A stretch of DNA of 64,000 bases, from contig NC_091006.1 of assembly GCF_041146395.1 (NCBI RefSeq), positions 9,182,001-9,246,000 on the forward strand, read 5' to 3'. A model generated the notes under the pieces. That model had not been told where the DNA came from. It worked only from the letters and a program-made list of their open reading frames with translations, and did not search any database. Source of the DNA: Eulemur rufifrons. Lineage: Eukaryota; Chordata; Mammalia; Primates; Lemuridae. This document shows positions 1 to 27,418 of the stretch, in pieces (the first letter of the stretch is position 1; each line of letters starts with the position of its first letter). Made by a program: the position numbers and the translations under genes.

Positions 1-1000
1 AAGTCATTCCTCTGCCCAGGCCTTGGTTCACACCATTTCCCATGCTTGGCATGCCCTCCCTTTCCTGACCCAAGATATCCAAGCTGAGTCTAGGCCAAGT
101 CTTAAGGAAGTGAGAGGGCTATCTCAGCCAAAGCTCTCAACTGGCAGGCCGCTGGCTCTAATTAGGTGAATCATTTACATCCAAAGCCAAATCATCCCTC
201 CCAAGGAAAAATAACTCCAAGGCCAATAACCCATGTATTCTCACACAAACTTTCATGAAAATGAAAACATGAATTGCCGTCATTTCCCAAACAGCTGTCT
301 CACACCACCCAAGGGTCTCCTTTGTGAATTCTTATTCTTACACCACTCTTCTAAATGCAGGTGACCCTTAGGACTCTGTCTTAAGCCCTTTTAATTTCTC
401 ATGGTATAGACTCTCTCCTATAGGGATTTTATCTGTTGACATGGTTTCATTTCCACTATCTGCTGGTCACTCACAAATCTCTCTCCAGTTCAGACTTCTC
501 TCTGAGCTCCAGACCTGTACCCCCAACTGCCTTTTGGACGCCCCCTGGCTATCCCTTGAACACCAGCCCCAAAATAAATTCTCCATCTCCTCCCAGACCT
601 GCACCTCCTCCTCCTGAATTCCCCATCTCAGAGGTGGCCCCACCCAGGGCAGAAACCTGGCAGATCCCTTCATCCTCCATATCTATGCATCAGTCTGGCT
701 GCGTCTACTGTCCTGTCTTCTAGTTCTTTAGTCCTCTTGCTCTGCTGTTTCTAATCTCTGTTAAGCACATCTGTTGAGTTCGTCATTTCACTCATTGTTC
801 TATATTTGCTGTCTCTTTTAAAAAATGGATTCCAGATGCTGAAACTTATTCTTTCTACTGTTTCTTGAACATACTGATCATAGCAATTTTAATATCTGAG
901 TCACTATGAATCTGTTTCTATTGTTGGATTTTTCTCTTGGTTTCTGGTTTAATTTTCTTCAGGATACCTTGTAAGTTTCTGTCGCCTTTGTTGTTTTTAA

Positions 1001-1300
1001 GAGATGAGGTCTTGCTATGTTGCCCAGGCTGGCATGTACTGGCTATTCACAGGCTCAATCCCACAGCTGATCAGAAGAGGAGTTTTGACCTACTCTATTT
1101 CTGACCTGGGATGGTTTCCCCCTCCCTAGGCAATCTGGTAGTCCCTCACTCTCTGGAGGTCACCATAATGATGCCAAACTTAGTGCGGACACTCGTTCAG
1201 CATATCATATTACAGCCCAGAACTCCTAGGCTCAAGCAATCCTCCTGCCTCAGCCTCCCATGTAGCTGGGACTACAAGTATGTACCACCATGCTCAGCTG
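1001..1300 (-). pseudogene. 7SL RNA retropseudogene (RN7SL-type), near full length
   Basis: Read on the minus strand, this follows 7SL RNA from end to end. The Alu-like 5' domain (CCCAGCTA...GGGAGGCTGAGG) begins near 1299. The S domain follows, with the GTCCGCACTAAGTTTGGCAT block at about 1173-1192 and the GTGACCTCC block at about 1157-1165. The Alu-like 3' domain (CAGCCTGGGCAACATAGCAA) ends at about 1003. Many C-to-T type changes and an A-rich tail (AAAAACAACAAA) follow. A direct repeat TTGTAAGTT flanks it (about 969-977 and 1303-1311), as expected for L1-mediated retroposition. The presence of the S domain separates it from an Alu. It is decayed and very unlikely to make functional SRP RNA. 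Confidence 0.93.
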
Positions 1301-2229
1301 TCTTGTAAGTTCCAACCAGATGCCAGACATCATAGATGAAAATAAGTAAAGACTCAAATGATGTTATCTTCTTCCAAAGAGGATTAGGTCTTCTTCCTGT
1401 CAAGGATGAGACTTAGGCTTGTTTAGGGCTGATCTAATTCAGCCTTGCCCTTACCCCTAGGGTGTGGTCCGAAGGGAAGGCCCGATGTGCTTCCCTAGGC
1501 CTCTTCTGCTTGGCAACCTCTGTCTCCCCAGCATCACATGCCTGCTGGAAGCCTTGCTCGCTTCTGTAGCTTCCCAGCTACTATTTTTTCTGCCGAGTTT
1601 CTTGGACTCTCATTCTAGGCATGCACAGCTTGCCAACGACTTGAGGGAAATTTATTTGCAGATTGGGGACTCCCTTTTCTGTGGTCCCATCCATTCCAGG
1701 ATTTTAACTCTTCCAGACATGCTGGCAGCCCCAAACGCCAACCTCTGCCTTCTCAGTCTAGCGACTCTCTTTCTGTTTGGGCTCTATTTCCCCTTCACAG
1801 CAGCAGATTGGAAAGTGCACTCAAGGAAAAAGCCAGGTTGTCTTCTACGCTTCCCTTATTTCAAAGATTCTAGCACCTCAAGTTCCTCCCTTCATTTGCT
1901 GCTCTCCAGTGACCTCAAATAACTGTTTGTTACTTGTCCAGTGTTTGTAGCTGTCATCGGCAGGAGGGCTCGTCTGACACAAGTGACTTCATCATGATCA
2001 GAACCGCAGGTCTCCTCACCACATCTAACCCATCACTGCGGCCTGCTCGTCTACCTGCCAAACAGCAGGTAAATCCACCCACTTCTCTCCTGGCCGACAC
2101 CCTGGTCTGACCACCCTCTTTTCCACCTGGACAACCTCACCCACCTCCAAGTTTGTTTCCCTTCGTTTACTCTTGCTTCCCTCCAGCCTATCTTCTGTCA
2201 TGAGGTCAGGATAATTTGTTAAAAATACA

Positions 2230-2800
2230 AATGTGATCATGACATACGCTACTTAAAACCCTTCTGTGACACCCCACTGCTCCTGGGACAAGGTCTATGT
2301 ATTCATCCTCACCATGGCCTGGACGGCCCCATGTAACATGACCTCGCCAAGTTCACTGGCTCATCGCACCCCATTTTTTCCTTCCCCCAGACACACTACT
2401 TTTGCCCACTTCTGGGCCTTCCTGCTTCCTCAGCTGGAAGACCCTTCCTACTGGCTTTTTAACAGACTCCTAGTCATCCCTGAAGATCCTGTTTAGCTGT
2501 TGCTTCCTCTAGGAACCTTCCCTGACCTGAGTCGGGTGTCTCCTCGGGGGTCCCACAGTCTGTCTTCTTCCCTGATCCCACCCTGACCCCTCTGTCTGTG
2601 CTTCTGCCCTCACAGCCCTGACTAATCTAACCAGCTGGTGGCCGGTGAGGGGTCTGTCACACACTTCCAGCACACACTGGGCTGTGAGCGCCATGGAGGC
2701 AGGGCCTGAGACTGTCTTGGTCACTGCTGTGTCCCCAGCATCATGTAAGTACAGAGTGCAGTCTAACCAACTATTCGAGTTGCCATAAGCAGGGTAAGAT
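2230..2800 (+). repeat. L2-like LINE fossil
   Basis: The text carries L2 3'-end hallmarks: 'cttctgtgacaccccactgc', 'ccttccctgacctgag', and 'gagactgtcttggtcactgc' followed by 'tgtccccagcat'. Family assignment is from memory; boundaries are approximate. Confidence 0.6.
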
Positions 2801-3714
2801 GGCATTAGAAATGGGGATGATATAGGCCCATCAGTTATTAACCCTCATGTCCCTGTGACCCGTCATTGAAAGGGTAACACCAGCCCAGCAGGGGGTCTCC
2901 AGGGCTTTGTTCTGACACTGACCAATATTGTTAAATATTTTAACTATCATCTCTGATTAGATGCATTACTCAGACCCAGGTATTAGTGCTCTCCTTAAGC
3001 ACATTTCACGGAGAGAGGAAGCCAATGTCCTCTCTCTTATCACTTCCTTAAAAATAACCATCTGATTCAGCCCTGCCAACGGATGAAAGTTTGTGGTGAG
3101 GATGCATGAAAATCAGGCGGAATCAGGCTGGATGAGGAACAAAGAAACCCCAGTGCGAATGCAGGCAGTCTGCTTACCGACGTCACCCTGACAGCAAACG
3201 CAGGCCCTCTGCTTACCGACGTCACTGTGACTGGACTGGCCTTAACCAATTTCCTTCCTCACCAAGGCCAGGAAGAGGAATCTCTGCTGACCACGCACCA
3301 TGGATCTCTTCTTTCCCCACCCTTCCTCTCCTGTGGCAATTTGGGAGAATTTGACCCTTTCTAAGTCTTTTTTTAAAAAAAAAACTGACCAGAGCCTGAA
3401 GCCATGACACTCAAAAAAGTGGCTTATGGAAATTTCTTCACTTTTTTTTTTTTAACTGCCCAAGTCAAAGACCATCTATTCCAGGGGACTCTCACAGCCC
3501 ACGGCGACCCTCTTTTGACTTCTCTTAAGGGCTTTGAGTCTCTGCTTGTACCTTGGCCCCTCAGCATCTATTGCTTGAACCACCTCTTGTCCCCACAGAA
3601 AAAAATCAGATGGACAAATGTCAGTGAGACAACTCACCCACGTCTCAAGCGTGAGTGTGGGCTTGTTGAGGGCAGGTGTTGCATCTGGTACATAATAGCC
3701 ACACAGACAAACGT

Positions 3715-4062
3715 GCGGGATGGAGACAGGGTCAGGGATGAGGATAAGTTTGTAGTTGGGGGCAGGATGGCGGATAGTTTGAGATGAGGGTGGGGTTGAC
3801 GTGGGAATGAGGTTAGAGCTGTGTTTAGAATAAGGATGTGTTTGAGTTGGAGAGAGTGTTGGGGTAAAACGAAGTGGGGGGTGTGACTGGAGGTGAGGTT
3901 GAGCTGGGGGTGCGGGTGAGCGGGGCTGGAGGTGTGTTTGAGCTGGAGGTGGAACTGGTGTAGGGCATGGAGCTGGGGTTGGAGTGGTATAAAATTGGGG
4001 AGAGGATTGGGATGATGATGAGGTTGAGTCGGGGATGGTTTGGGGTTGGGGATGGCGAGGGC
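3715..4062 (+). repeat. degenerate G-rich minisatellite next to PLAUR exon 3
   Basis: About 350 bp of imperfect tandem copies of a roughly 10-20 bp unit (GAGGTTGAGCTGGGG, GGTTGGGGTTGGGG variants), ending about 12 bp from the exon 3 donor. The plus strand is G-rich, and the transcribed PLAUR RNA is C/A-rich here. Confidence 0.75.
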
Positions 4063-4074
4063 TGCCTTACTCAC

Positions 4075-8247
<4,173 letters not shown>

Positions 8248-8560
8248 GTCCGGAGGGCGCTTCCGTGCGCCGCCTCCCTGCGCCTCTTCTCTTCTTCTGG
8301 TCCCGGGAAGGCGGCAGTTTTGTGGCCTCGGGGGCCCCTCCCAGACATTTTGCGAAACACCGAGTCAGCCCCAGATGCGTGGGTGCTTCCCCCTCCTCCC
8401 CCACGGGCCTCCCCCGCCCCAAACTTCCCTTTCCCGGGCGCGGTCGTCCCGCTGTAAGGGGCCTGGCTCGGCCCTGAGTCACCCAGCCGCTGTCGCGGTC
8501 GCAGCGACGTTCCTGGACTGCCTCGATGCAAATCCCGGTTCTGTCTCTTCCTGCTCTGGG
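8248..8560 (-). promoter_or_regulatory. PLAUR promoter / CpG island with AP-1 site
   Basis: CpG-dense sequence lies directly upstream of the PLAUR ATG, with no clear TATA box. A perfect AP-1 consensus TGAGTCA at 8475-8481 lies about 228 bp upstream of the ATG. The human PLAUR promoter is known to depend on an AP-1 site at a similar distance, so equivalence is inferred. The transcription start was not located. Confidence 0.7.
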
Positions 8561-9420
8561 ACCTTGGGCAATCGCTCTCCTCCGCTGTGAAATGGGGAGA
8601 AAACTTGTCCCGTTGGGAAAGTCGAATGTGGCTGATTATTAGATAATATTAGGGTTTTTGTTAGTTTCGTCAGGAGGATAATGGTATTGGGGTTATGTGG
8701 AAAAACGTCCTTATTATAGAGATGCATGCTGAAATATCTGGGGGTGAAAAGACATAATTTACCTTAAAACACTTTAACCAAACAAGTAGATATCACTGTT
8801 ATGTGGTTAGGTGGGAAAATTGTTCTCATCGTTTAAAAATGCTCACTGAGGCCGGGCGTGGTGGCTCATGCCTGTAATCCTAGCACTCTGGGTGGCCCAG
8901 GAGCTGGAGACACAGCCGGAAACAGGGCAAAGTTCTCACCCTTGGGACACTGACAATGGGAAGTAGATATGGTTATCTAATCTATCACTGTCAAGCAGTG
9001 ATAAGCCGTAAATTTAGATAAATAATAAACTTAGAAAACAAAACAGGTTGGAGGAGGTGTGAGGGTAGACATGTAGTGTGAGCTGTTTTAGGTGGGTGGT
9101 CCAGGAGGCCTTCCCTGAGCAGGTGGCTGAGTGCAGTGAGGGAAAAAGCTGGGCAGATGCGTACAGGAACCTATCCAGCCAAAGGGAACAGCCAGTGCGA
9201 AGGCCTGAGAAGGGAGTGTGAGATCTAGGAACAGCAGAGAGGTCAGAGTGGCTGGAACAGAGTGGGAGAGGGAGAGAATAGTAGGTGATGGGTAAGGAGC
9301 TACCTCTACCATGATAATAATGATTATACTATATAATTCTCATTAATTCATTGAAGCCATAAGCTAATAATTTTAAGATAAGGTAAGAAAAGTCCTAAAG
9401 ATGTCCCCTTTCCTAAGAGA
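8561..9420. other. intergenic, old repeat debris
   Basis: A 50-bp truncated Alu head lies at 8850-8899 (GGCCGGGCGTGGTGGCTCAT). The rest includes sequence resembling an ancient LINE/MIR-class repeat ('ggaacagccagtgcgaaggc' at about 9186-9205). No gene was recognised. Confidence 0.6.
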
Positions 9421-9424
9421 CAAT

Positions 9425-10200
9425 ATAGCCCATGGTTAAGAGTGTGGGAGCTGGCCTCAGACTGGGAGAGTTCAAATTCCATCTAGTTATTAGCTGTGTT
9501 GCCTCCTGCAGGTTACTTAACCTCCCTGTGCCCCGAGCATTTTATCTGGAAAGTAGAGATAGCAAGTGTTTCCGTCCCAGGGCCGGTGTGCTGGGGAGAT
9601 AAACCAATGCACCTATGACGCTTCCCATAGTGCCTGGCACAAAGTATGTGCTCAATAAAAGTGGTAGCTGCTGTTATCGTTGTTGTCCCTAGTGTGAATT
9701 CTGACCCTGCATTTCCTCTTCCTGGAGTGAGAAAGGAGTTGGAGATGTGTCATCCACTCTAACGTCAGCAGGTATCATGCTGACAACTGCTGGAGCCTTC
9801 CCTGGCTGGGTCCCCCTGGGCCAATGATGTCCTTTGTGAGCCTCAGTTTTCTCATCTGGAAAATGGGGCCCCTCTTGGGGTGGGCATGAAGACTAAATGA
9901 GATATTAATGTGCATGAGGTAGGGAAACGGAAAGCTGGGGGGCTGGTCCAGGCAGGCTTGAGGCCCAGCTCAGCCACTTGCTTCTGGGTGGCCCTGGGCA
10001 GATGGCTTCACTCCACCGAAGCTTGGTTTTCCCACCTGTTATGAAGTGGGTTTGGGTAGGTGGGAGGCATCTCTCAATGGAGAGAAAACTCAGGTTTGAG
10101 GGTCACACGGAGCTCTGTAGTCTGGCGCTGCCACTTCCTGGAGGGATGACCTCACTGCTCTGGGCCACAATTTCCTCTTTTATTTAGAGAGTGAGGGAGA
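9425..10200. repeat. MIR-class SINE fossils
   Basis: Two or three MIR-like blocks show the typical text: 'gcctggcacaaagtatgtgc', 'tcagttttctcatctggaaa', and 'tctggcgctgccacttcctg'. Boundaries are approximate. No coding potential was recognised. Confidence 0.6.
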
Positions 10201-10251
10201 TAGCTCAGAGCCCACTCAGCTCCACCTGGGACTTCTCTGGTCTCCTGGAAT

Positions 10252-10466
10252 CTCTGTCTCTCTCTCCCTTTCTGTGTCTGTCTTTGTCTTTTCCTATCTC
10301 ACTGTTTTCTTCTTTTTCTTTTGTCTCTGTCCCTCTTTCTCTCTGTTTTTGCTGTCTCTTTGTGTTTTTCTGTCTCTGCGTCTCCCTTTTCTCTGTCTCT
10401 CTCCATGCCTGTCTTTCTCTTTCTGTCTCTCTGTTTCTGTCCCTGCCTCTCTGACTTTCTCAGTCT
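10252..10466 (+). repeat. polypyrimidine (CT-rich) tract
   Basis: About 215 bp made almost only of TCTCTGTCTCT-type runs on the plus strand. The reading frames through it are low-complexity and not genes. Confidence 0.9.
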
Positions 10467-10679
10467 CTCCCACAGGTGACACACACCTGTAAATTTCCGG
10501 TGACATGTTAAGGGAGGGGACAGGCAGGGGGCTGGGCCAGGCACGATCCAGAAAAGCGGCAGGAATGTCTGCTCCTTCTTCCCCGTGACTCACCCGGGCC
10601 TCACCCGGCTCCGCCTGCCTGTGGGGGTGAGGGGGGCAAGGCCCCCCGGTTTCGGGGGCTTCCCAGCGAGAAGAGGAGA

Positions 10680-10918
10680 ATTTCGTGCAGAGACAGAGAG
10701 GGTGAGAGAGCTAGAGGGAGACACAGAGACATGAAGGCAGAGGGAGCAGCAGCAGAGGACAGGGATGGGGCAGAGGCACAGAGAGGGAGAGACAGAGCTA
10801 GAGTAGCGCAGGGGAGGGAGAGGGAGGTGGGAAGGAGAGAGAGGGAAGAAGAGGCCACAGACTGACTCAGGGGGAGTAGAGAAGGAGAGAGAGAGAGAGA
10901 GAGAGGGAGAGAGACTAT
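10680..10918 (+). repeat. polypurine (GA-rich) tract
   Basis: About 240 bp of AGAGACAGAGAGGG-type sequence, ending in a clean (GA)n run at about 10884-10914. With the CT tract at 10252-10466 it forms an imperfect inverted pair separated by about 210 bp. Confidence 0.9.
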
Positions 10919-11434
10919 GAGATTGATGGAGGGAATTAGAACAACACCCAACTGGGACTCCCTCATCCTCTTGCCACCTGCCGGGGGACGTGCCCACCCT
11001 CTGACCTGGCTGCGGGGAAGGCCCTTCTCTGGGCTGGGAAGTGAGGACCAGAGCTGATGGTAGGGGAAGGGCCACAGCTCCCGCTTGTCTAGGAGGCCAC
11101 ACTGATGTGGCTTTCAGACCCTGGCCTGGCCACCTCCCAGATGCAGGGGACCGCCCGACTCAGGGGCTCCCTAGCAGGGTGGAAGAGCTGGGAAGCCCTT
11201 GAGTCTAATACCTCTTCCCCCAACTTTCCAGGCAGAGAAACTGAGGTCCCAAGGGGAAACTTTACATGAGATTCTCTCCCTCCCAATTTTATTGAGTGCT
11301 TGTGCTACGCTGGGCGCTGGTCTCACTGCTTTAGCTATATCACTCGGTGAATCCACACGATATCCTATTTCCATACACACACAGACGAGGAAACCAAGGC
11401 TTAGAGAGACTCCCTGGGCTGAATAATGGCGCCC

Positions 11435-12045
<611 letters not shown>

Positions 12046-12071
12046 CTCAGCTCCAGCTGGCAGAAGGCGGG

Positions 12072-12418
12072 GACACCACTCACCGCCTGAGCTCCGCCTC
12101 CTGTCAGATCAGCGGTGGCATTAGATTGGCATTAGATTCTCACAGGAGCGCAAACCTTACCGTAAACTGCGCATGCGAGGGATCGAAGTCATGCTCCTTA
12201 TGAGAATCTAATGCCTGATGATCTCGGGTGGAGCTGAGGCGGTGATGCTAGCGCTGCAAATACAGTTTATCATTAGCAGAGATTTGACTGTACAATAAAT
12301 GTAATGCGCTTGAATCATCCTGAAACCAACCCCACCCCCCACTCCCCAACCCAGTCCATGGAAAAACTGTCTTCCATGAAACCAGTCCCTGGTGCCAAAA
12401 AGGTTGGAGAACCACTGT
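12072..12418 (+). mobile_element. non-autonomous DNA transposon fossil with a long internal palindrome
   Basis: It contains 'accgcctgagctccgcctcc' and 'tgtcagatcagcggtggcat' and ends 'ggtgccaaaaaggttggaga' plus 'accactg', a common primate MER-type, hAT-looking element. An inverted repeat GCATTAGATTCTCA (about 12129-12142) / TGAGAATCTAATGC (12200-12213) forms a strong stem-loop. Confidence 0.7.
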
Positions 12419-12544
12419 TTTAAGCGACCCAGTTTGTAGTACTTTGTTACAACATAGCTTCTATGAATCAGGAAAATAATTAGTAAAAGATGGGAAAGGA
12501 AGCACAAATGACTCTTGTAAAAAAAAAAAAAAAAACGCTAAAAT

Positions 12545-13335
12545 GCCATTTACGTCAGTTAACCTTTGCTGTGTTACAACCACCCCAAAACTTGGACTTG
12601 GACTTTAAGGACTTAAAACAATAACATTTATTATGTCTCATGATTCTGTAGGTCACCTCTGGGCCATTCTGGTCTAGGCTGACTTGGCCAGGATCGTTAG
12701 TCTTAGATGGTGCTATGGTCCAAATGTGTGTTTCCCCCCACCCAAATTCGTATGTTGAAATCCTAACCTGAAAGGTGATGGTGTTAGGAGATGGAGTTTA
12801 GGGCAGGTGATTGGGTCAAGAGGGTGGAGCCCTCATAAGTGGGATTAGCGCCCTTTTGAAAGAGTCCGCAGAGATCTGCCTGCCTTTTCTACCACATGAG
12901 GACGCAATGGAAAGATGCCTTCCGTGAACCAGAAATCAGGTCCTTGTCAGACACGGAATCTGCTAGTGCCTTGATCTTGGATTTCACAGCCTCCAGAGCA
13001 GTGAGAAATAAATTTCTGTTGTTTGTAAGCCACTTAGTCTAAGGCATTTTCTTATAGTAGCCTGAAGGGACTAAGAGAGATGGCCTTTTTCATATATGTA
13101 GGCTTTCAGCTGCGATGGCTGGGGTGCCTGGACCCTCTCTCCTCAGGGTTTCCCGTCCTGTAGGAGGCACACCTGGGCTCGTTCACCCAGTGTCGAAAAC
13201 GTCCCAGCAGCAAGAAAGGGAGAACAGAAGACGCAAGTTCTTGAGGGCTGGGTTCAGAACTCATGCAACATAACTTCCGCCCCGTTCTATTGGCCAAAGC
13301 AAGTTCCAAGACCAGCTCAGACCTGAGGGAAGGAG
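12545..13335 (+). repeat. interspersed repeat ('gtgttacaaccaccccaaaa' class) interrupted by an MLT1-like LTR
   Basis: The left part is 12545-12704, and the right part runs from about 13084 to 13335 ('tattggccaaagcaagttcc'). Related copies recur at 19425-19990, 23300-24060, 29370-29640, 31660-32010 and 36300-36700. I recognise the family as a widespread mammalian repeat but cannot name it reliably. Confidence 0.65.
12711..13077 (+). mobile_element. solitary MLT1-like (MaLR) LTR
   Basis: It starts TGCTATGGTCCAAATG and ends near GGGACTAAGAG, with 'gaaatcctaacctgaaaggt' and 'gagaaataaatttctgttgt' inside. It is bracketed by a 6-bp duplication AGATGG (12705-12710 and 13078-13083) and interrupts the older repeat around it. 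Confidence 0.75.
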
Positions 13336-13389
13336 GATGGACTGTGTCTGTCGATGGAAGGGGCCGCACAGAATTCACATCCATTTGCA

Positions 13390-13890
13390 TCCGACCACAC
13401 TCCTTTTCACCTGCTGGATTGGCAAAAATATTAACAAAACCAAACAGTTGGATGATACACGGAGCTGGCAAGGCTGTGGGAAAACAGACACTCGGCTACA
13501 TCAGTCATGTGAGTGTGAATTGGTACAGCCCTATGGAAGGTAATTTTGCAATTGCTCTCAAAATCACAAGTGTAATAAAGCCTTTAGACACAGGAAAACC
13601 ACTGACCGCTTCCAGGAATTGGTGCATGTGCAAAGTGATGTGGTCACGGGGTTCTTCAGGGCAGCATGGTTTGTAATCCCAGGTGGTGGGAAGAGCCCTG
13701 ACGCTACAAAAGGTGCATTTATGCAATGGAAAACAGAAAGATACATACTCTTTATGTAATTCATGTTACGTTATTGTCAAGTGGAAAAATATAGGGGCAG
13801 GACAGCGTGGAGAGTACACAGCCGTTTGTGCACGGAAGGGGGGACATATGTCCGTATTTGCTTGTACAGTACAGGCACTAAATACCTTGT
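13390..13890 (+). mobile_element. old L1-like fragment
   Basis: Phrases such as 'tttcacctgctggattggca' and 'ggaattggtgcatgtgcaaa' followed by 'tggaaaacagaaagatacat' resemble L1M/HAL1 3' regions. The call is tentative. Confidence 0.45.
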
Positions 13891-15730
13891 CTGATGTCCT
13901 GATGTCCTCTTGCCTCCAGGTTTCCATTTAAGGGCAGGGAAACGTCCCTTCCTTGCATGCCTGCCCTTCACTCTTTACCCCACAAGCCCTGTGTTTGTGC
14001 AGCTCCTGGCCTGTTTGCCCAGCCCGGGTCGTAGTGGCGATAACCTCAGAGGAGACGCTTCTCCTAGTCACGGAGTGCCAGATGCTGCCCTCTCCCCGCC
14101 GCATTCGCCAGACTCCCCTGGGGCGGGGGGACTGGCTTGCCCGTCTTCCCACCTGTTCCAAATCAAGGGCTTCTGGATTCACCTGGGAAGAAGGTGAGCC
14201 CAGTCCCCAAACTTCTCTGTGTCATAGCACCTGGTCAGAAAGAGCCACCTCCCCTCCCCTGGGCGCCCATCTTTCCTTCTCAGAGTTGGCACCTTTCAAA
14301 GTAAATGCCTTGATTGTACACAGTGACCGAGGGACCCCACCTGGGAGTCTGGGAAGCCTGACTGGCCTGTGGGTGACTTTTACTGGTCCTTTCTTTTGCT
14401 TGGAATCTCTCCTCTGAGCAAAGGGCAGAGGCCAGCCTCGGCCTGCCCCTTAGCAGACTTACTTAAGTTGCTAAATGATGATGATGATGACGATGATAGC
14501 AGCGGTTGGTGCCCACCGTTCTCAGTGCTCTACAGAAATCAGCTCAGTTGACAGTCACAGCAGCCCTTTGCTGTAGGTCCTCCTAGCTGCCCTCTTTTAC
14601 AAACAAGGAGACAGGCTCAAGTAGGTAAAATGTCTTGCCCAACGCCACTCACCTTGGAAGTGACAGAACTGGAATTTGAACCCAGGCTGTCTGGTTCCAA
14701 AGGTGTTCATCCCTCCTCTAGATGTGTGTGTGGTTTCCTTGAAGCCTGAACATCCCTATTACACAGCCCCCCAGTGCTGACTGAGCCTCCACTTACTGAG
14801 CACTTACTATAACCCAGGCTCTGAGTTATACCCATTTAGCAGATGAGCACACTAGAGCCCAAACAGGGGAAGGGCCATCCCCAGAGTTACACCTCAAAGG
14901 AGAGGCAAATGGGGAGTCAAAGCCCATAAAGAAGTGACTTCTACAAAGATGTGCCCAGCACTGGGGCTGAAAGGCCTCATGACGTTGAAGTCAAACTTAC
15001 TCCCACTGAACGCATGTGGAAACCAAGGTGGCGGAAGGCGATGCAGGCGGCTTCTCCCCCTGGTGCAGCCCAGTGGCCAAGTCAGGGAGGCCTGGTTCAC
15101 ATGGCGCTTGTGCTGGGTTCACATGTGCTCACTCTGGGGCCCCGAACAAGGGCCTTGACTGCTCTGAGACTTAGTCTCGTTCTCTGTAAAAGGGAAACTC
15201 GGGGCTGATTTCAACTGTACTTGTTGTCCAGGTTTGGCTGGTCAATATCCACTGCCTGGAGACCCTGAGTGCCCCATGGCCTCTCCGGGTCCTCCCAGAC
15301 ATCCCCATGTTCCAGAAACTACAAGGGAAACCCTGGGGCCATGGTGGCCACCGGGATGGGCAGACTTTGTTACTGCCAGTAGCTTGGTCTATACCGACTC
15401 GTGATCAAATATTTTGAATATCCCTCTGGGGGTTAATGATATTGGCTTGTAGGACTATTGTAAAGAGTGAGTTAACAGCTGTATGGAGTGACCGGGCAGC
15501 CTATTAATAGTAGTGCAATAATAACAACAACATGTCCACCGTCCTTCTTTGGCTTCACTGAGTAGCCTCAGGCTTCTCCCATATGCCTCTCAGGACTCAG
15601 TTTCCCCTCTCGATGCTCTCTAAGGCCCCTCCCTTAGATGGTGTCCCAGTGGCCAGGATGGCGGGTGGGGCCGCTATCTTCCCAGACTATTTGCTCTCCC
15701 TCTGGGGCTGCCACCCCAGCCAAGGCCCTT
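13891..15730. other. intergenic; MIR fossils and a short GAT repeat
   Basis: (GAT)n lies at about 14477-14498. MIR-type SINE text lies at about 14500-14710 ('ctgtctggttccaaaggtgt') and 14760-14890 ('actgagcacttactataacc'). No exon was recognised. It ends at the promoter of the LU-domain gene. Confidence 0.6.
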
Positions 15731-15732
15731 GG

Positions 15733-15738
15733 ATAAAA
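15733..15738 (+). promoter_or_regulatory. candidate TATA box of the LU-domain gene
   Basis: ATAAAA in the context TTGGATAAAAGGCAAGG lies 45-50 bp upstream of the ATG at 15783. That would put the start at about 15763-15768 with a very short leader. Position and context fit; no other evidence. Confidence 0.5.
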
Positions 15739-15782
15739 GGCAAGGGCACCCCTGTCCTGCTTCCTCCTCTCCAGCCTGGATC

Positions 15783-27418
<11,636 letters not shown>

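Larger units (their letters stand above)
1..4074 (-). other. PLAUR intron 3 (partial), no coding exon seen
   Basis: I looked here for exon 4 of PLAUR and found nothing. The interval holds a 7SL retropseudogene (1001-1300), L2-like sequence (about 2230-2800), two short A/T homopolymer runs (3370-3382, 3441-3452) and a degenerate G-rich tandem region (3715-4062). The rest looks like unique or too-old sequence. Confidence 0.7.

Noticed and set aside
1..4060. Possible PLAUR exons 4-7
   Set aside because: No LU cysteine pattern with splice sites was found on the minus strand; the minus frame at 2509-2805 is L2-like repeat.
10191..10593. Open frames on both strands over the CT-rich tract
   Set aside because: Simple-sequence translation (Leu/Ser/Val or Arg/Glu/Lys runs); no gene.
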